Shown: positions 44,842 through 54,183, counted from the stretch's first letter. The stretch: 64,000 nucleotides of DNA from Bifidobacterium erythrocebi (GCF_012932675.1 NZ_JAAIIF010000005.1:62001-126000), one strand, 5' to 3'. Numbers and translations: made by a program. Notes: generated by a model from the sequence alone, not told the origin.

Positions 44842-45498
44842 ATGCAGCAGTTCAGCGTGGTGATTTCCGGTTTCGACCATTACGACGGCATCGAGGTCAA
44901 TCCCTCCTACGAGGTGCCGAAGCTTCTCGCGCAGCGGGGCGTCGGCGGACTCGACGGTGTGGAGCTGACCATCAGCACGGTAAGCCTTCCGGTGAGCTTC
45001 TCCAAGGCATGGCCGCTGCTGAACCAGACCATCGAAACGGCGAAGCCGGACATCGTCATCGCCACCGGACTCAAGCGCGCGGCCCGTGGCATACTGCTGG
45101 AACGGTGCGCCACGAACATCATGGATTCCAGCAAGCCGGACATCGACAACACCACGCCGCGTCTCGCGCCCATCGACCCGAACGGCCCCGCGGCCTATTG
45201 GACCCGCCTGCCGCTGCGCGCGATCCTGGGCGATTTCACCCATGATTCCATCCCCGCCACATTGAGCTCCGACGCGGGCACGTTCGTATGCAACTCCCTG
45301 TTCTACAACCTGCTGAACTGGGCCTCCTCGCAGGAGAAGGTGCTGGCCGGGTTCGTGAGTCTGCCGATGGTGAACGAGGATCCGCACCCGCAGCGCGGCC
45401 TTCCGTTGGAACAGCTGGTGCAGGCCTGCGCCGACGTGGTGCGCAAAAGCGTGGAATACTACATGCGCCCTTCCAGCGAGGGCATTCTCATCGCCTGA
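44842..45498 (+). CDS. pcp: Pyroglutamyl-peptidase I-like protein lacking the usual histidine
   Basis: This 218-residue protein matches the C15 family in length and order: the glutamate of L-L-E-R-C-A-T-N and the nucleophile Cys150 in D-A-G-T-F-V-C-N-S-L. Where the family has G-F-I-H-V-P, this protein reads G-F-V-S-L-P, so Ser173 replaces the catalytic histidine; a histidine lies 8 residues further on (E-D-P-H-P). It may be inactive or use a different residue. The start lacks a ribosome site, and TAGACT (44830-44835) ends 6 nt upstream, suggesting a leaderless transcript 19 bp after ispD. Confidence 0.78.
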   Translation: MQQFSVVISGFDHYDGIEVNPSYEVPKLLAQRGVGGLDGVELTISTVSLPVSFSKAWPLLNQTIETAKPDIVIATGLKRAARGILLERCATNIMDSSKPDIDNTTPRLAPIDPNGPAAYWTRLPLRAILGDFTHDSIPATLSSDAGTFVCNSLFYNLLNWASSQEKVLAGFVSLPMVNEDPHPQRGLPLEQLVQACADVVRKSVEYYMRPSSEGILIA

Positions 45499-45657
45499 AA
45501 TCCCGCCTGCGTATCGCTTCGCCTGCCGGGCGGTCGAGGCTGTGTGAAAAGTTCCAAGACGCTCGCCGATTCACGGCCGCATATGCAGTAGTGTTTTACG
45601 TGGATAAGTCGAGTAGGATTATGTGCCACGACGGAATTTCGGCGAAAGGAACAGAGA

Positions 45658-47067
45658 ATGGAACAGTTCCCGGTTGTATTGAGGGGATACGACAAGGACA
45701 GGGTGGACGCGGCCTTCGCGCAGGCGCAGAAGACGTTGGCCGACATGCGCGAGCAGATCGCCTCCAATGACGACATGATCCTTCAGCTGCAGGCGCAACT
45801 TGAGCAGGAGAAGTCCCGTCAGGACAAGTCCGGCAGCAGCTTCTCCTCGCTGGGTGCGAACGCGCAGCAGATGCTGTCGTCCGCGGAGCAGACGAGCGCC
45901 GAACTGCTCGAACGTGCCAAGAGCGACGCGGCTTCCACCCGTTCCGCCGCGCAGGTGCAGGCACAGACCCTGATCAACAACGCCAAGCTCGACGCCAAGC
46001 GCATCGTCGACGATGCCAAGGCCAAGGCGGACAGCATCCTGACCCGCGCCAACAACGACGCCGAAAGCACCACCCGTTCCGCCAAGGAGGACGCGGAGCA
46101 TCTGCGTTCCGAAACCACGAAGAACGTCACCGAGCAGCGCCAGACCGTCGAGATCGAACTGCGCAACGCCCGTGAGGAACAGACCAAGAAGCTGGCATCC
46201 GAGCGCTCCACCCAGGAACGCGAGATCGCGGAGATGAAGGCCGACGCCGTTCAGCAGATCGCCGCCCAGCGCAAGAACACCAACGAGGAACTGACCCGTC
46301 TGAAGAACGAGGCCAACGATCAGATCGAGGCCGCCCTCGCCGAGGCGAACAAGAAGCTCGCCGACGTGCGCGAGCAGGTGGCCAAGATGACCACCGACGC
46401 GCAGCGCAAGGCCGCCGAGATCACCGACGCGGCGAACACGAAGGCCCAGGAGATCACCGACGAGGCCGAAGTGCACCGCACCAAGACCATGAGCCAGGTC
46501 AGCGCCGAAGTCGAACAGATCCGCAGCGATATCGCCGCCCAGCAGGAGGAAGCCACCAAGAAGGTGAGCGAACTGCTGGAAAGCCTGGAACAGCGTCGTA
46601 CCGCGGCCAAGAAGGAAGCCGACGAGCTGATCAGCCAGGCCAAGACCGCACGCCAGGAAGCCGACGAGTACGCCACCCGCAAGCGTACCGACACCGACGC
46701 CAAGGTCGATGTGATGCTGAAGAACGCGCAGGACGAGGTCGAGCGCCAGATCGACGAACGCCGCAAGGCCGCCCAGGAGGAGATCAGCGACCTCAAGGAG
46801 CGCATCAGCAACCTGCAGCAGCGCGAGGCCCAGATCACGCAGCGTGTGGGCGAGCTTCGTTCCATGTTCTCCAACGCATTCGCTGGGTTCCTCGCCGACG
46901 ACCCGAATGGTCCCGCAGCACAGGCGCCTGCCGCCCCCGCCGCTGCGGAGCAGTCGGAAGAGCCGGCACAGGCCGAGGGCGAAGTGCCCGCCGATACTGC
47001 CAATGCCGGTGGCGAAGCCGCCGAAGCGGGCGATCAGCCGGAAGCGAACGGCGAGAGTCAGGAGTGA
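45658..47067 (+). CDS. DivIVA-domain coiled-coil protein (cytoskeletal/polar)
   Basis: This 469-residue protein begins with a short DivIVA-like segment (Q-F-P-V-V-L-R-G-Y-D-K-D-R-V-D-A-A-F near residue 4). It continues as about 380 residues of coiled coil rich in Ala, Glu, Lys and Gln, and ends with an acidic Ala/Pro tail from about 415. Actinobacterial relatives such as Scy and FilP organise polar growth or division. GAAAGGAAC lies before the ATG. A strong hairpin follows, so it is probably a single-gene transcript. Confidence 0.85.
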   Translation: MEQFPVVLRGYDKDRVDAAFAQAQKTLADMREQIASNDDMILQLQAQLEQEKSRQDKSGSSFSSLGANAQQMLSSAEQTSAELLERAKSDAASTRSAAQVQAQTLINNAKLDAKRIVDDAKAKADSILTRANNDAESTTRSAKEDAEHLRSETTKNVTEQRQTVEIELRNAREEQTKKLASERSTQEREIAEMKADAVQQIAAQRKNTNEELTRLKNEANDQIEAALAEANKKLADVREQVAKMTTDAQRKAAEITDAANTKAQEITDEAEVHRTKTMSQVSAEVEQIRSDIAAQQEEATKKVSELLESLEQRRTAAKKEADELISQAKTARQEADEYATRKRTDTDAKVDVMLKNAQDEVERQIDERRKAAQEEISDLKERISNLQQREAQITQRVGELRSMFSNAFAGFLADDPNGPAAQAPAAPAAAEQSEEPAQAEGEVPADTANAGGEAAEAGDQPEANGESQE

Positions 47068-47076
47068 CATTCGTTG

Positions 47077-47129
47077 ATGAATAGGGTGCCGGCCGAATCC
47101 TGTGGGGGTTCGGCCGGCACCCTATTCAT
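47077..47129 (+). terminator. Terminator after the coiled-coil gene
   Basis: A perfect 21-bp stem (beginning ATGAATAGGGTGCC) with an 11-nt loop, 9 bp after the stop codon. Confidence 0.8.
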
Positions 47130-47299
47130 GTCTATGAGCCCGTGGCTTGCCGCATTCGTGCCGTTTGCTGTCGTGACGGCGTGATCGGGAACGATGATGG
47201 TAGGCTGGGCAGCACAGCACCATGTGCGATTCTGCGGCATCCGGCCTGGGAGATCCCGACGGCCGGGTGCCGCGATGTTTTGAGTAAAGGAGCATTCAT

Positions 47300-48634
47300 A
47301 TGGCACAGATCACACCGTTGAGCGCCGAGGCCCTTGAGGGACTGCGTGATGGATTCGAGTCGAGCGCCGTCAATCGTATGGCGATGAACGCCGTCACCGC
47401 GGCCGGGGTGGATAAGGTGGCCCGCAACTACGACCGCGCCCGCCTGATGCAGCGCAGGTTCTCCACCGTCATCGACAATGGCGACGCCACCCATCAGGAC
47501 CGTTCCGGCCGCTGCTGGTTGTTCAGCTCGCTGAACGTCGCGCGTTTCGTGGCCAAGAAGAACCTGGGACTCAAGGAATTCGAGTTCTCCCAGAACTACG
47601 CCATGTACTACGACAAGCTGGAACGCATCAACTACTTCCTGAAGGACGTGGCCGCGCTGATCGCCGCCGGCGAGCCCGCCGATTCCCGCCTGATGCAGCA
47701 CCTGCTGCAGGATGTGATGGGTGACGGCGGCCAGTGGACCATGGCCATGAACGTCTACAAGAAGTACGGTGCCGTGCCCAAGGACCTGTTCCCGGAGACC
47801 GAGTCCTCCAAGAACACCGGCGAGATGAACACGCAGCTGCGTCATATGCTGCACACCGCCGTGGCACGCATGTACGCCAAGGACGCCGATGTGGAGCGGA
47901 TCATCGCCGACGCCACTGCGGCGGGCCATCGCATCCTCACCATCCACCTGGGCGAGCCGCCGGTCTCCTTCGATTGGGAGTGGACCGACAAGGACGGCGT
48001 GTTCCACCGCGACGGCGAGATCACCCCGCAGGAGTTCTGGAAGAAGTACGTGGGTTCCGCCGATCTGGAAAGCTATGTGTGCCTGGTGGACGATCCGCGT
48101 TCCGAACATCCGAAGGGCAAGAAGATCGCCATCGAGCATCTGGGCAATGTGGCCGGCGGCGACGCCACCGAGTACCTGAACGTGCCGAACCAGTTCATGA
48201 AGGACTGTGTGAAGAAGATCCTGGTCGAGGAGGGCATTCCGGTGTGGTTCGGCGCCGACTGCCATCCGTTCATGGATCGTGAGAACGGTGCGTGGGCCAC
48301 GGATCTGTTCGAGTACGGCAAGCTGTACGACTTCGACTTCGACCTGGATAAGGAGGAGCGCGTGCGCTTCGCCGATTCCGCCATGAACCATGCCATGGCC
48401 TTCGCCGGTGTGGACGTGGCCGAGGACGGTTCCACCCGCCGCTGGCGTGTGGAGAACTCCTGGGGCACCAAGATCGCGGACAAGGGTTACTTCACGATGA
48501 GCGACGACTGGTTCACCGAATACGTGTATGAGGTGGCCGTGCCGAAGGCGCTTCTGCCGGCCGAATACCAGGCCGCCCTGGACGAGCCCGCCATCTCCCT
48601 GCCCGCATGGGATCCGATGGGCGCGCTCGCGTAG
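47300..48634 (+). CDS. pepC: Aminopeptidase C (bleomycin hydrolase family)
   Basis: This 444-residue C1B papain-like peptidase has the catalytic cysteine in Q-D-R-S-G-R-C-W-L-F-S, the histidine in A-M-N-H-A-M-A-F and the asparagine in W-R-V-E-N-S-W-G. Length and spacing are normal. The enzyme is a cytoplasmic hexameric aminopeptidase in relatives. TAAAGGAGC precedes the ATG. Its coding end is copied twice downstream (see the repeat block). Confidence 0.96.
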   Translation: MAQITPLSAEALEGLRDGFESSAVNRMAMNAVTAAGVDKVARNYDRARLMQRRFSTVIDNGDATHQDRSGRCWLFSSLNVARFVAKKNLGLKEFEFSQNYAMYYDKLERINYFLKDVAALIAAGEPADSRLMQHLLQDVMGDGGQWTMAMNVYKKYGAVPKDLFPETESSKNTGEMNTQLRHMLHTAVARMYAKDADVERIIADATAAGHRILTIHLGEPPVSFDWEWTDKDGVFHRDGEITPQEFWKKYVGSADLESYVCLVDDPRSEHPKGKKIAIEHLGNVAGGDATEYLNVPNQFMKDCVKKILVEEGIPVWFGADCHPFMDRENGAWATDLFEYGKLYDFDFDLDKEERVRFADSAMNHAMAFAGVDVAEDGSTRRWRVENSWGTKIADKGYFTMSDDWFTEYVYEVAVPKALLPAEYQAALDEPAISLPAWDPMGALA

Positions 48635-48789
48635 GCGACGCCCCAGTGGGGCGTCGCGCGAGCGCGCCGGAGCGAGGCGGTAGCCGAGCTCCGGTGGGCA
48701 TGGGGCAAATACCTGTGATGTCGTCTTTTTAAAGGGACGATCAGACACGCGCGCTCGCGTACGCCTGGCAGTAGCCGAGCTCCGGTGGG
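48621..48789 (+). repeat. 3'-end repeat block behind pepC
   Basis: The pepC end (GCGCGCTCGCGTA, 48621-48633, including the stop TAG up to its second base) is followed by the hairpin GCGACGCCCC-AGT-GGGGCGTCGC (48635-48657), the exact inverted copy CGCGAGCGCGC (48657-48667) and, further on, the direct copy GCGCGCTCGCGTA (48749-48761). A 19-bp unit, GTAGCCGAGCTCCGGTGGG, appears at 48680-48698 and 48771-48789. The remaining part of the gap, to 49064, holds no gene I can support and carries the promoter of the DAHP synthase. Confidence 0.75.
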
Positions 48790-49064
48790 TATAAGCCAAG
48801 CACCTGCTACACCGCATTGACTCGACGCATGCGTTCGCACTTCAAGCGTCCCATCAACCGGGCCGTCTGCCCTTCCGCAGGCGGGCCGTTCCTGTTGCTC
48901 CATCCGCCTGAATCCGCCCTATCCGTTCCGGTAGACGGTCGACCGTTGTATATTGCGTGGCCGATGAACTATTGTGGTGAATTCGGTGCGCATGTGTCGC
49001 ACCGTTCAACCTGTATTGTCGGTATTGCAGTCACTGTAAGGCATTGAGAGGAAGGAGAGTCGGC

Positions 49065-50192
49065 ATGGCAGCGTTACGCGGTCCGGATAGTTCCGAAGAT
49101 GAGCGTCGTTTGGGGGAGCAGGCCGTCTTTCCCGAGACGGTGGATGTCAATATCCGCCAGCTTGACCCGATTCCCGCGCCTCGTGCGTTCCTGCGTGAGC
49201 TTCCGCTCACCGAGGAGATGTGCGAGTTGGTGCGGCGGTCGCGTCAGGAGATTCGTGATGTGCTGCGTGGCAGGGACGATCGTCTGCTGGTCATTGTGGG
49301 CCCGTGTTCGATTCATGATCCCAAGGCCGCGCATGAGTATGCCGAGAGGCTTGCCGCGGTGCAGCGTGAGCTGAACGATCGTCTGCTGATCGTGATGCGC
49401 GTGTATTTCGAGAAGCCTCGTACCACTATCGGCTGGAAGGGCCTGATCAACGATCCTGATCTTGATGGCCAGTTCAATATCCGCAAGGGCATGTGGGAGG
49501 CGCGTAAGGTGCTGACCGACGTGCTGTCGCTCGGTCTGCCGATCGCTACCGAGTGGCTTGATCCGATCACCCCGCAGTATATCTGCGATGCCATCAGCTG
49601 GGGTGCCATCGGCGCGCGCAATACGGAGAGCCAGGTGCATCGTGAGCTGGCCAGCGGCCTGTCGATGCCGGTCGGTTTCAAGAACTCGACCGACGGTTCC
49701 ATCAAGGCCGCCGCGGATTCTTGTTATGCGGCGGCATTCGAGCATCATTTCCTGTCCATCAATCTGGATGGCCGTGTGATTTCCGCGGAGACGAAAGGCA
49801 ATCCGGATTGCCATCTGGTGTTGCGTGGTTCGTCGAGCGGTCCGAACTATGACGCCGAGTCGGTCAGGAAGGCGCTGGATGCGCTGCGCAGGTCGAAGGC
49901 TTCCGGTCCGAGCGAGCATGGATTGGTCATTGATGCCGCGCATGGCAATTGCGGCAAGGACGAGGTGCGTGAGGCTGAGGTGGTCGAGGAGATCGCGGCC
50001 CGCTTGGCCGAGGGCGAGCAGGGCATTCTCGGCGTGATGATGGAGAGCTTCCTGGTGGCGGGCCATCAGAAGCCCGCTCCGCTCGATCAGCTGGTGTATG
50101 GCCAGTCGGTCACCGATTCGTGCATTCCGTGGGATCGTACCGAGCAGTTGCTGCACACACTGGCCGACGCCGTTACGGCCCGCCGCGCGTAG
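49065..50192 (+). CDS. 3-deoxy-7-phosphoheptulonate synthase, class I
   Basis: This 375-residue enzyme (AroF/AroG/AroH type) joins phosphoenolpyruvate and erythrose 4-phosphate, the first step of aromatic amino acid synthesis. Signatures are V-G-P-C-S-I-H-D-P near residue 79, R-V-Y-F-E-K-P-R-T-T-I-G-W-K-G, and A-A-H-G-N-C-G-K-D. GGAAGGAGAG precedes the ATG at 49065. Which amino acid inhibits it cannot be told. I see no leader peptide or attenuator that I can support in the 430-bp upstream gap. Confidence 0.95.
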   Translation: MAALRGPDSSEDERRLGEQAVFPETVDVNIRQLDPIPAPRAFLRELPLTEEMCELVRRSRQEIRDVLRGRDDRLLVIVGPCSIHDPKAAHEYAERLAAVQRELNDRLLIVMRVYFEKPRTTIGWKGLINDPDLDGQFNIRKGMWEARKVLTDVLSLGLPIATEWLDPITPQYICDAISWGAIGARNTESQVHRELASGLSMPVGFKNSTDGSIKAAADSCYAAAFEHHFLSINLDGRVISAETKGNPDCHLVLRGSSSGPNYDAESVRKALDALRRSKASGPSEHGLVIDAAHGNCGKDEVREAEVVEEIAARLAEGEQGILGVMMESFLVAGHQKPAPLDQLVYGQSVTDSCIPWDRTEQLLHTLADAVTARRA

Positions 50193-50239
50193 TCGCGTAT
50201 AAGGCCGTTGAGACGTTTTCAGCTGAACGCCCCACACAC

Positions 50240-50287
50240 ATAAGGCCGGGCCACGCGAATCACATGGTTCACGTGGCCCGGCCTTAT
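50240..50287. terminator. Terminator after DAHP synthase
   Basis: A 16-bp perfect stem (ATAAGGCCGGGCCACG and complement), between convergent genes, 48 bp after the stop. Confidence 0.75.
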
Positions 50288-50318
50288 GCGTATTTCTGCG
50301 CGTATTTCTGTGCTGCGG

Positions 50319-51200
50319 TCACATATCCTGCAGGTCGTCCTTGTCCTCAAGCTCGGACTGCATGCTGAACCACATGCGTTCGGCGGGGTTGATATCGCGC
50401 ACTTCGAGCAGTTTCTGGTACATGGGGTACAGCACGTGCAGCCACGGGTACATGATGTATAGCGTGTGCTCCGACTTGTGGGTGCGCCAGTGCTCCGGGT
50501 GTGCCTCGAAGGTGTTACGGAACCGCTTCATGTAGGCGTGGAACGAGCTCGGCGACGTGTACATGCGCCGTGCGGAAATGCCGCACACCATGCGCTTGGA
50601 ATACACGGTCTTCAATCCGCGGCCCAGCAGGTGCAGCGATACGTCCACGTCCTCGTGCATCACGTCGGATTTGTCGCGGCACACCTCGTTCCTGATCTGC
50701 TTCCATGCGGTGGCGCGCAACGCCATGTTCGATCCGAACAGCAGCACCTGCCCGTTGTCGGCGCGGTATGAGTGGCGTCGCACGTGGTCGTCGCCGCGCA
50801 GCGCGATCTTGCGTGCGGGCATATCGTAATAGCTCACCGGTCCGGTCGCCCCCATGGCCTCGTCGTCTTCGGTGAAGATGCCGGATACGACCTCCACCCA
50901 ATCGGGTTTGAGCATGCAATCCGCGTCGATGCGTCCGAGCACGTCGCCGGTGGCGGCATCGAGCCCATAGTTCCTGGTGGGGATCAGCCCCTGTTCCTCG
51001 TCCTGGTGCAGCAGTCGGATCGGTGCCTCCGGGTGCTGCGTCATGAATTCCTCCACGACGGTGCAGGTGCTGTCGGTACTGCGGTTGTCCACCACCAGAA
51101 TCTCATGCGGGCAGACGGTTTGGCGGATGGTGTTGGTCAGGCAATCAGCGATGCGTTCCTCTTCATTCCACGCAGGGATGATAATCGAGACATTCAGCAT
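50319..51200 (-). CDS. Family 2 glycosyltransferase (soluble)
   Basis: This 293-residue protein starts with the GT2 nucleotide-sugar fold (V-S-I-I-I-P-A-W-N-E-E-E-R), has V-V-D-N-R-S-T-D-S and the metal-binding D-A-D (G-R-I-D-A-D-C-M), and shows H-E-D-V-D in the acceptor half. No membrane helix is evident. GGAAGG lies before the ATG at 51200. Donor and acceptor are unknown. It is divergent from the AI-2E-type gene. Confidence 0.88.
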   Translation of the reverse strand: MLNVSIIIPAWNEEERIADCLTNTIRQTVCPHEILVVDNRSTDSTCTVVEEFMTQHPEAPIRLLHQDEEQGLIPTRNYGLDAATGDVLGRIDADCMLKPDWVEVVSGIFTEDDEAMGATGPVSYYDMPARKIALRGDDHVRRHSYRADNGQVLLFGSNMALRATAWKQIRNEVCRDKSDVMHEDVDVSLHLLGRGLKTVYSKRMVCGISARRMYTSPSSFHAYMKRFRNTFEAHPEHWRTHKSEHTLYIMYPWLHVLYPMYQKLLEVRDINPAERMWFSMQSELEDKDDLQDM

Positions 51201-51280
51201 GCCTTCCAGAATAAGAAGCCGGGCGTACACTACGGGCTGAACCGGGGGCGGTACAGCCCTCGTCGCTAGAATGGGGTGCC

Positions 51281-52846
51281 ATGGAAGAACGCATGGACGA
51301 ACGCGCGGGTGCGCGTGGAGGAAGCGGGGAAGACGCCAGAAACGGGCTTCGCTGGGATTTGGGGGCTTTGTTCCCGGCCAAGGGGGATGATCGCAGGCCG
51401 CCGGAATGGTTCGGCAGAGCTTTGCTGTACATTGCCATAGCGGTGGTCATATTCGCTTACTGCTGGCGTTCGTGGGGGTTGGTCGCCTATCTGATCTACG
51501 ACATCATCATCGCGCTGTTTCTGGCGCTCGCCATCGAGCCGATGGTCAAGGGGCTGGTGAGCCATGGCTGGAAGCGCGGGATGGCGGCGGTGCTGTCGTT
51601 CACCGTGGTGATTGTCGCCGTATGCGTGCTGTTGCTGCTGTTCGGCAACATGTTCATCCAGCAGGTGATCGCGTTGTTCACCGGATTGCCCGACATGTAT
51701 GAGCAGGTGCGGCAGCTGATCATCCAGCAGTTCTCGTTCACGCTGCCGGAGATCGACAATCTTGGCCCCGAGATCATGAAGAACATCCAGTCCTCGTGGA
51801 TTTCCGATTTCGCCGGTCAGGCGCTGCACACCGTTTCCGGCGTATCCGCCGCGTTCATCGACGTCACCACGGTGATCATGGTCACGTTCTATATCTCCGC
51901 GGCAGGCCCGAAGCTGCGCCGTTCCGTATGCCAGTGGTTCGCCCCGTCCGCACAGCGTCGCATCCTTACCGTCTGGACGGTCGCGCAGGATCAGATTTCG
52001 TCCTTCCTGTTCTCCCGTACCATTCTTGCCGTGCTCAACGCCTTCTTCACGGCCGTGTTCCTGGTGATCATGAAGGTGCCGTACTGGCTGCCTTTGGCGC
52101 TGTTCAGCGGCATCGTCTCGCAGTTCATCCCGATGGTCGGCACGTTCGTGGGCGGTGCGGCGCCGGTGCTGTTCGCATGGGCGAACAATGGTCTGGTGGC
52201 AGGCATCGCGGTCATCGTGTTCATCACCGTGTACCAGCAGATCGAGAACTTCATCTTCCTGCCGAAGATCTCGCAGCGCACCATGGACATCAACGAGGCC
52301 GTGGCGTTCATCTCCGTGCTGTTCTTCGGCTCGCTGTTCGGCGCGATCGGCGCGTTCCTTGCGCTGCCTATCGCCGCGTCCATCCAGGTGATCGTGCATG
52401 CCGGCACCCGCCGCTACGAGCTGGTGGATTCGCCGTTGATGAGCGACCCCGCGCCCAAGAAGAAGTCCAAGGTGGTCGAGGCCGGCGAGGCGTTCAACGA
52501 GCATGTGATCCAGCCCATCAACCATGCCATTCCGCGTGCCGTCTCCAGCACCGCGAACCGTGTGCACGTGGACGATGAGCTGCGCCAGATGCAGGAGATC
52601 TTCTACTCCATGTCCGACGAGGAGCTGCGTGAGGGGCTTGAGGACGATTCCGCCACCGTGGCGATTCCCAAGGGGGTGCTCAAGGAAGCGGCCAGTCATG
52701 ACGGCCGTTCCGGCAAGCCCGCTCTTAAGGGGACCGAGGTGGACGCGTCCGTCAACGAATCGGATTCCGATTCCGCGACTCGAAGCGAGGACGGTGAATC
52801 GCCTTCGAACGATGTCTCATCCAATCCGCGAAAGGGGTGGCGCTGA
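51281..52846 (+). CDS. AI-2E family transporter-like membrane protein
   Basis: This 521-residue protein has a cytoplasmic N-terminus of about 45 residues, then about eight membrane helices in the AI-2E/PerM (UPF0118) layout, with P-Y-W-L-P-L-A-L-F-S-G-I-V-S-Q-F-I-P-M-V-G and Q-Q-I-E-N-F-I-F-L-P-K. A polar tail of about 130 residues follows. Members have been linked to small-molecule export or ion antiport; the name does not prove autoinducer transport. The ribosome site is weak. Its stop codon overlaps the next start (TGATG). Confidence 0.85.
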   Translation: MEERMDERAGARGGSGEDARNGLRWDLGALFPAKGDDRRPPEWFGRALLYIAIAVVIFAYCWRSWGLVAYLIYDIIIALFLALAIEPMVKGLVSHGWKRGMAAVLSFTVVIVAVCVLLLLFGNMFIQQVIALFTGLPDMYEQVRQLIIQQFSFTLPEIDNLGPEIMKNIQSSWISDFAGQALHTVSGVSAAFIDVTTVIMVTFYISAAGPKLRRSVCQWFAPSAQRRILTVWTVAQDQISSFLFSRTILAVLNAFFTAVFLVIMKVPYWLPLALFSGIVSQFIPMVGTFVGGAAPVLFAWANNGLVAGIAVIVFITVYQQIENFIFLPKISQRTMDINEAVAFISVLFFGSLFGAIGAFLALPIAASIQVIVHAGTRRYELVDSPLMSDPAPKKKSKVVEAGEAFNEHVIQPINHAIPRAVSSTANRVHVDDELRQMQEIFYSMSDEELREGLEDDSATVAIPKGVLKEAASHDGRSGKPALKGTEVDASVNESDSDSATRSEDGESPSNDVSSNPRKGWR

Positions 52847-54069
52847 TGGTTCTGCTCACCGTACTTGATGTGCTGCTGTTCGTCGTGGGCGCGGTCGGCA
52901 TGATCTACCAGGGCGTGTGCATCGTGGCGTCCCTGTTCGCCAAGCCCGTCACCTTCCCCGAAGCCGCGATGGACAAGCGGTATGCCGTGCTCATCTCGGC
53001 CCGCAACGAGGAGAACGTGATCGGCAACCTCATCACCTGCCTGCATGAGCAGACCTATCCGACCGAGCTCATCGACATCTGGGTGGTGGCCGACAACTGC
53101 ACCGACGACACAGCCAGGGTCGTGCGCGACATGGGATGCCATGTGGTCGAACGCCACAATATGAAATTGGTCGGCAAGGGCTATGCGCTGACCTATCTGC
53201 TCGACCATATGATCGACGCGGGCCTGTCCGACACCTATGACGCCTATTTCGTGTTCGACGCCGACAACAAGCTGGACCGCCACTACTTCGAGGAAATGAA
53301 CAAGGCGTTCCAGTCCGGCTTCAAGATCCTGACCAGTTACCGCAACTCGGTGAACCTGGCCGACAATTGGGTCTCGTCCGGCTCCGCACTATGGTTCATC
53401 CGCGAATCGAGGTTCCTGAACAACTCCCGCATGCTGTTCGGTTCCAGCTGCCACGTGGGCGGCACCGGCTTCATGTTCTCCAAGGAGATCATGAAGCGCA
53501 ACAAGGGCTGGAAGTTCCATCTGCTCACCGAGGATCTCGAATTCACCATGGACTCGGTGCTGCACGGCGACCGCGTCGGCTATTGCGGTAGCGCCATCCT
53601 CTACGACGAACAGCCCATCACCTTCGCGCAGAGCTGGCGTCAGCGCCTGCGCTGGAGCAAGGGCTTCCTGCAGGTCTTCCGCTATTACGGCCCGCAGCTG
53701 ATCCGCCGCGCCATCAAGGAACGCGACTTTTCCGCGGTCGACTTCACGTTGCTGCTGTGCCCGTTCACCATGCTCGGCGTGATCCGCGTGGCGTTGGGAA
53801 TCATCTTCGCCGCCTGCGGCTTCGTCACCTGGCAAAGCCAGCTGGGCGCGGTCAGCGGCTGGGGCAGCGGCATCGTGCTCGCCGTGCTGGGCATGATGGC
53901 GCTCGCGGGCCTCACGATCATCGCCGAACGCAAGCAGATCGGCGCGACGAACAAGGAGCTGTTCGCCTACGTGCTGAGCTTCCCGATCTACATGCTCAGC
54001 TATGTGCCGATCTCTTTCCAGGCCATCTTCTCCAAGGTGCAGTGGAAGCCCATCGAGCATAAGGGTTGA
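52846..54069 (+). CDS. Membrane-bound family 2 glycosyltransferase
   Basis: This 407-residue protein has one N-terminal helix, a GT2 catalytic domain with D-D-D and Q-x-x-R-W type residues (V-A-D-N-C-T-D, F-V-F-D-A-D-N, L-T-E-D-L-E-F, W-R-Q-R-L-R-W), and two to three C-terminal helices. This is the layout of processive synthases of polysaccharides or glycolipids. ATG at 52846 overlaps the previous stop and follows AAAGGGG, so the two genes are translationally coupled. The product is unknown. Confidence 0.88.
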   Translation: MVLLTVLDVLLFVVGAVGMIYQGVCIVASLFAKPVTFPEAAMDKRYAVLISARNEENVIGNLITCLHEQTYPTELIDIWVVADNCTDDTARVVRDMGCHVVERHNMKLVGKGYALTYLLDHMIDAGLSDTYDAYFVFDADNKLDRHYFEEMNKAFQSGFKILTSYRNSVNLADNWVSSGSALWFIRESRFLNNSRMLFGSSCHVGGTGFMFSKEIMKRNKGWKFHLLTEDLEFTMDSVLHGDRVGYCGSAILYDEQPITFAQSWRQRLRWSKGFLQVFRYYGPQLIRRAIKERDFSAVDFTLLLCPFTMLGVIRVALGIIFAACGFVTWQSQLGAVSGWGSGIVLAVLGMMALAGLTIIAERKQIGATNKELFAYVLSFPIYMLSYVPISFQAIFSKVQWKPIEHKG

Positions 54070-54183
54070 AGCCGGGCGAGCGATGCGAGGCGGGGCGGAA
54101 GGCCCGGAACGGCCCCGAATGCCGCCCCGCTCCGCCACGCGTAGCGTCCCGTGTTATTCGTTGCGGCACCTACCATGGGGAGT

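Noticed and set aside
48817-49047. 76-codon frame as a leader peptide for the DAHP synthase
   Set aside because: It lacks a run of aromatic codons, a ribosome site and an adjacent attenuator hairpin.
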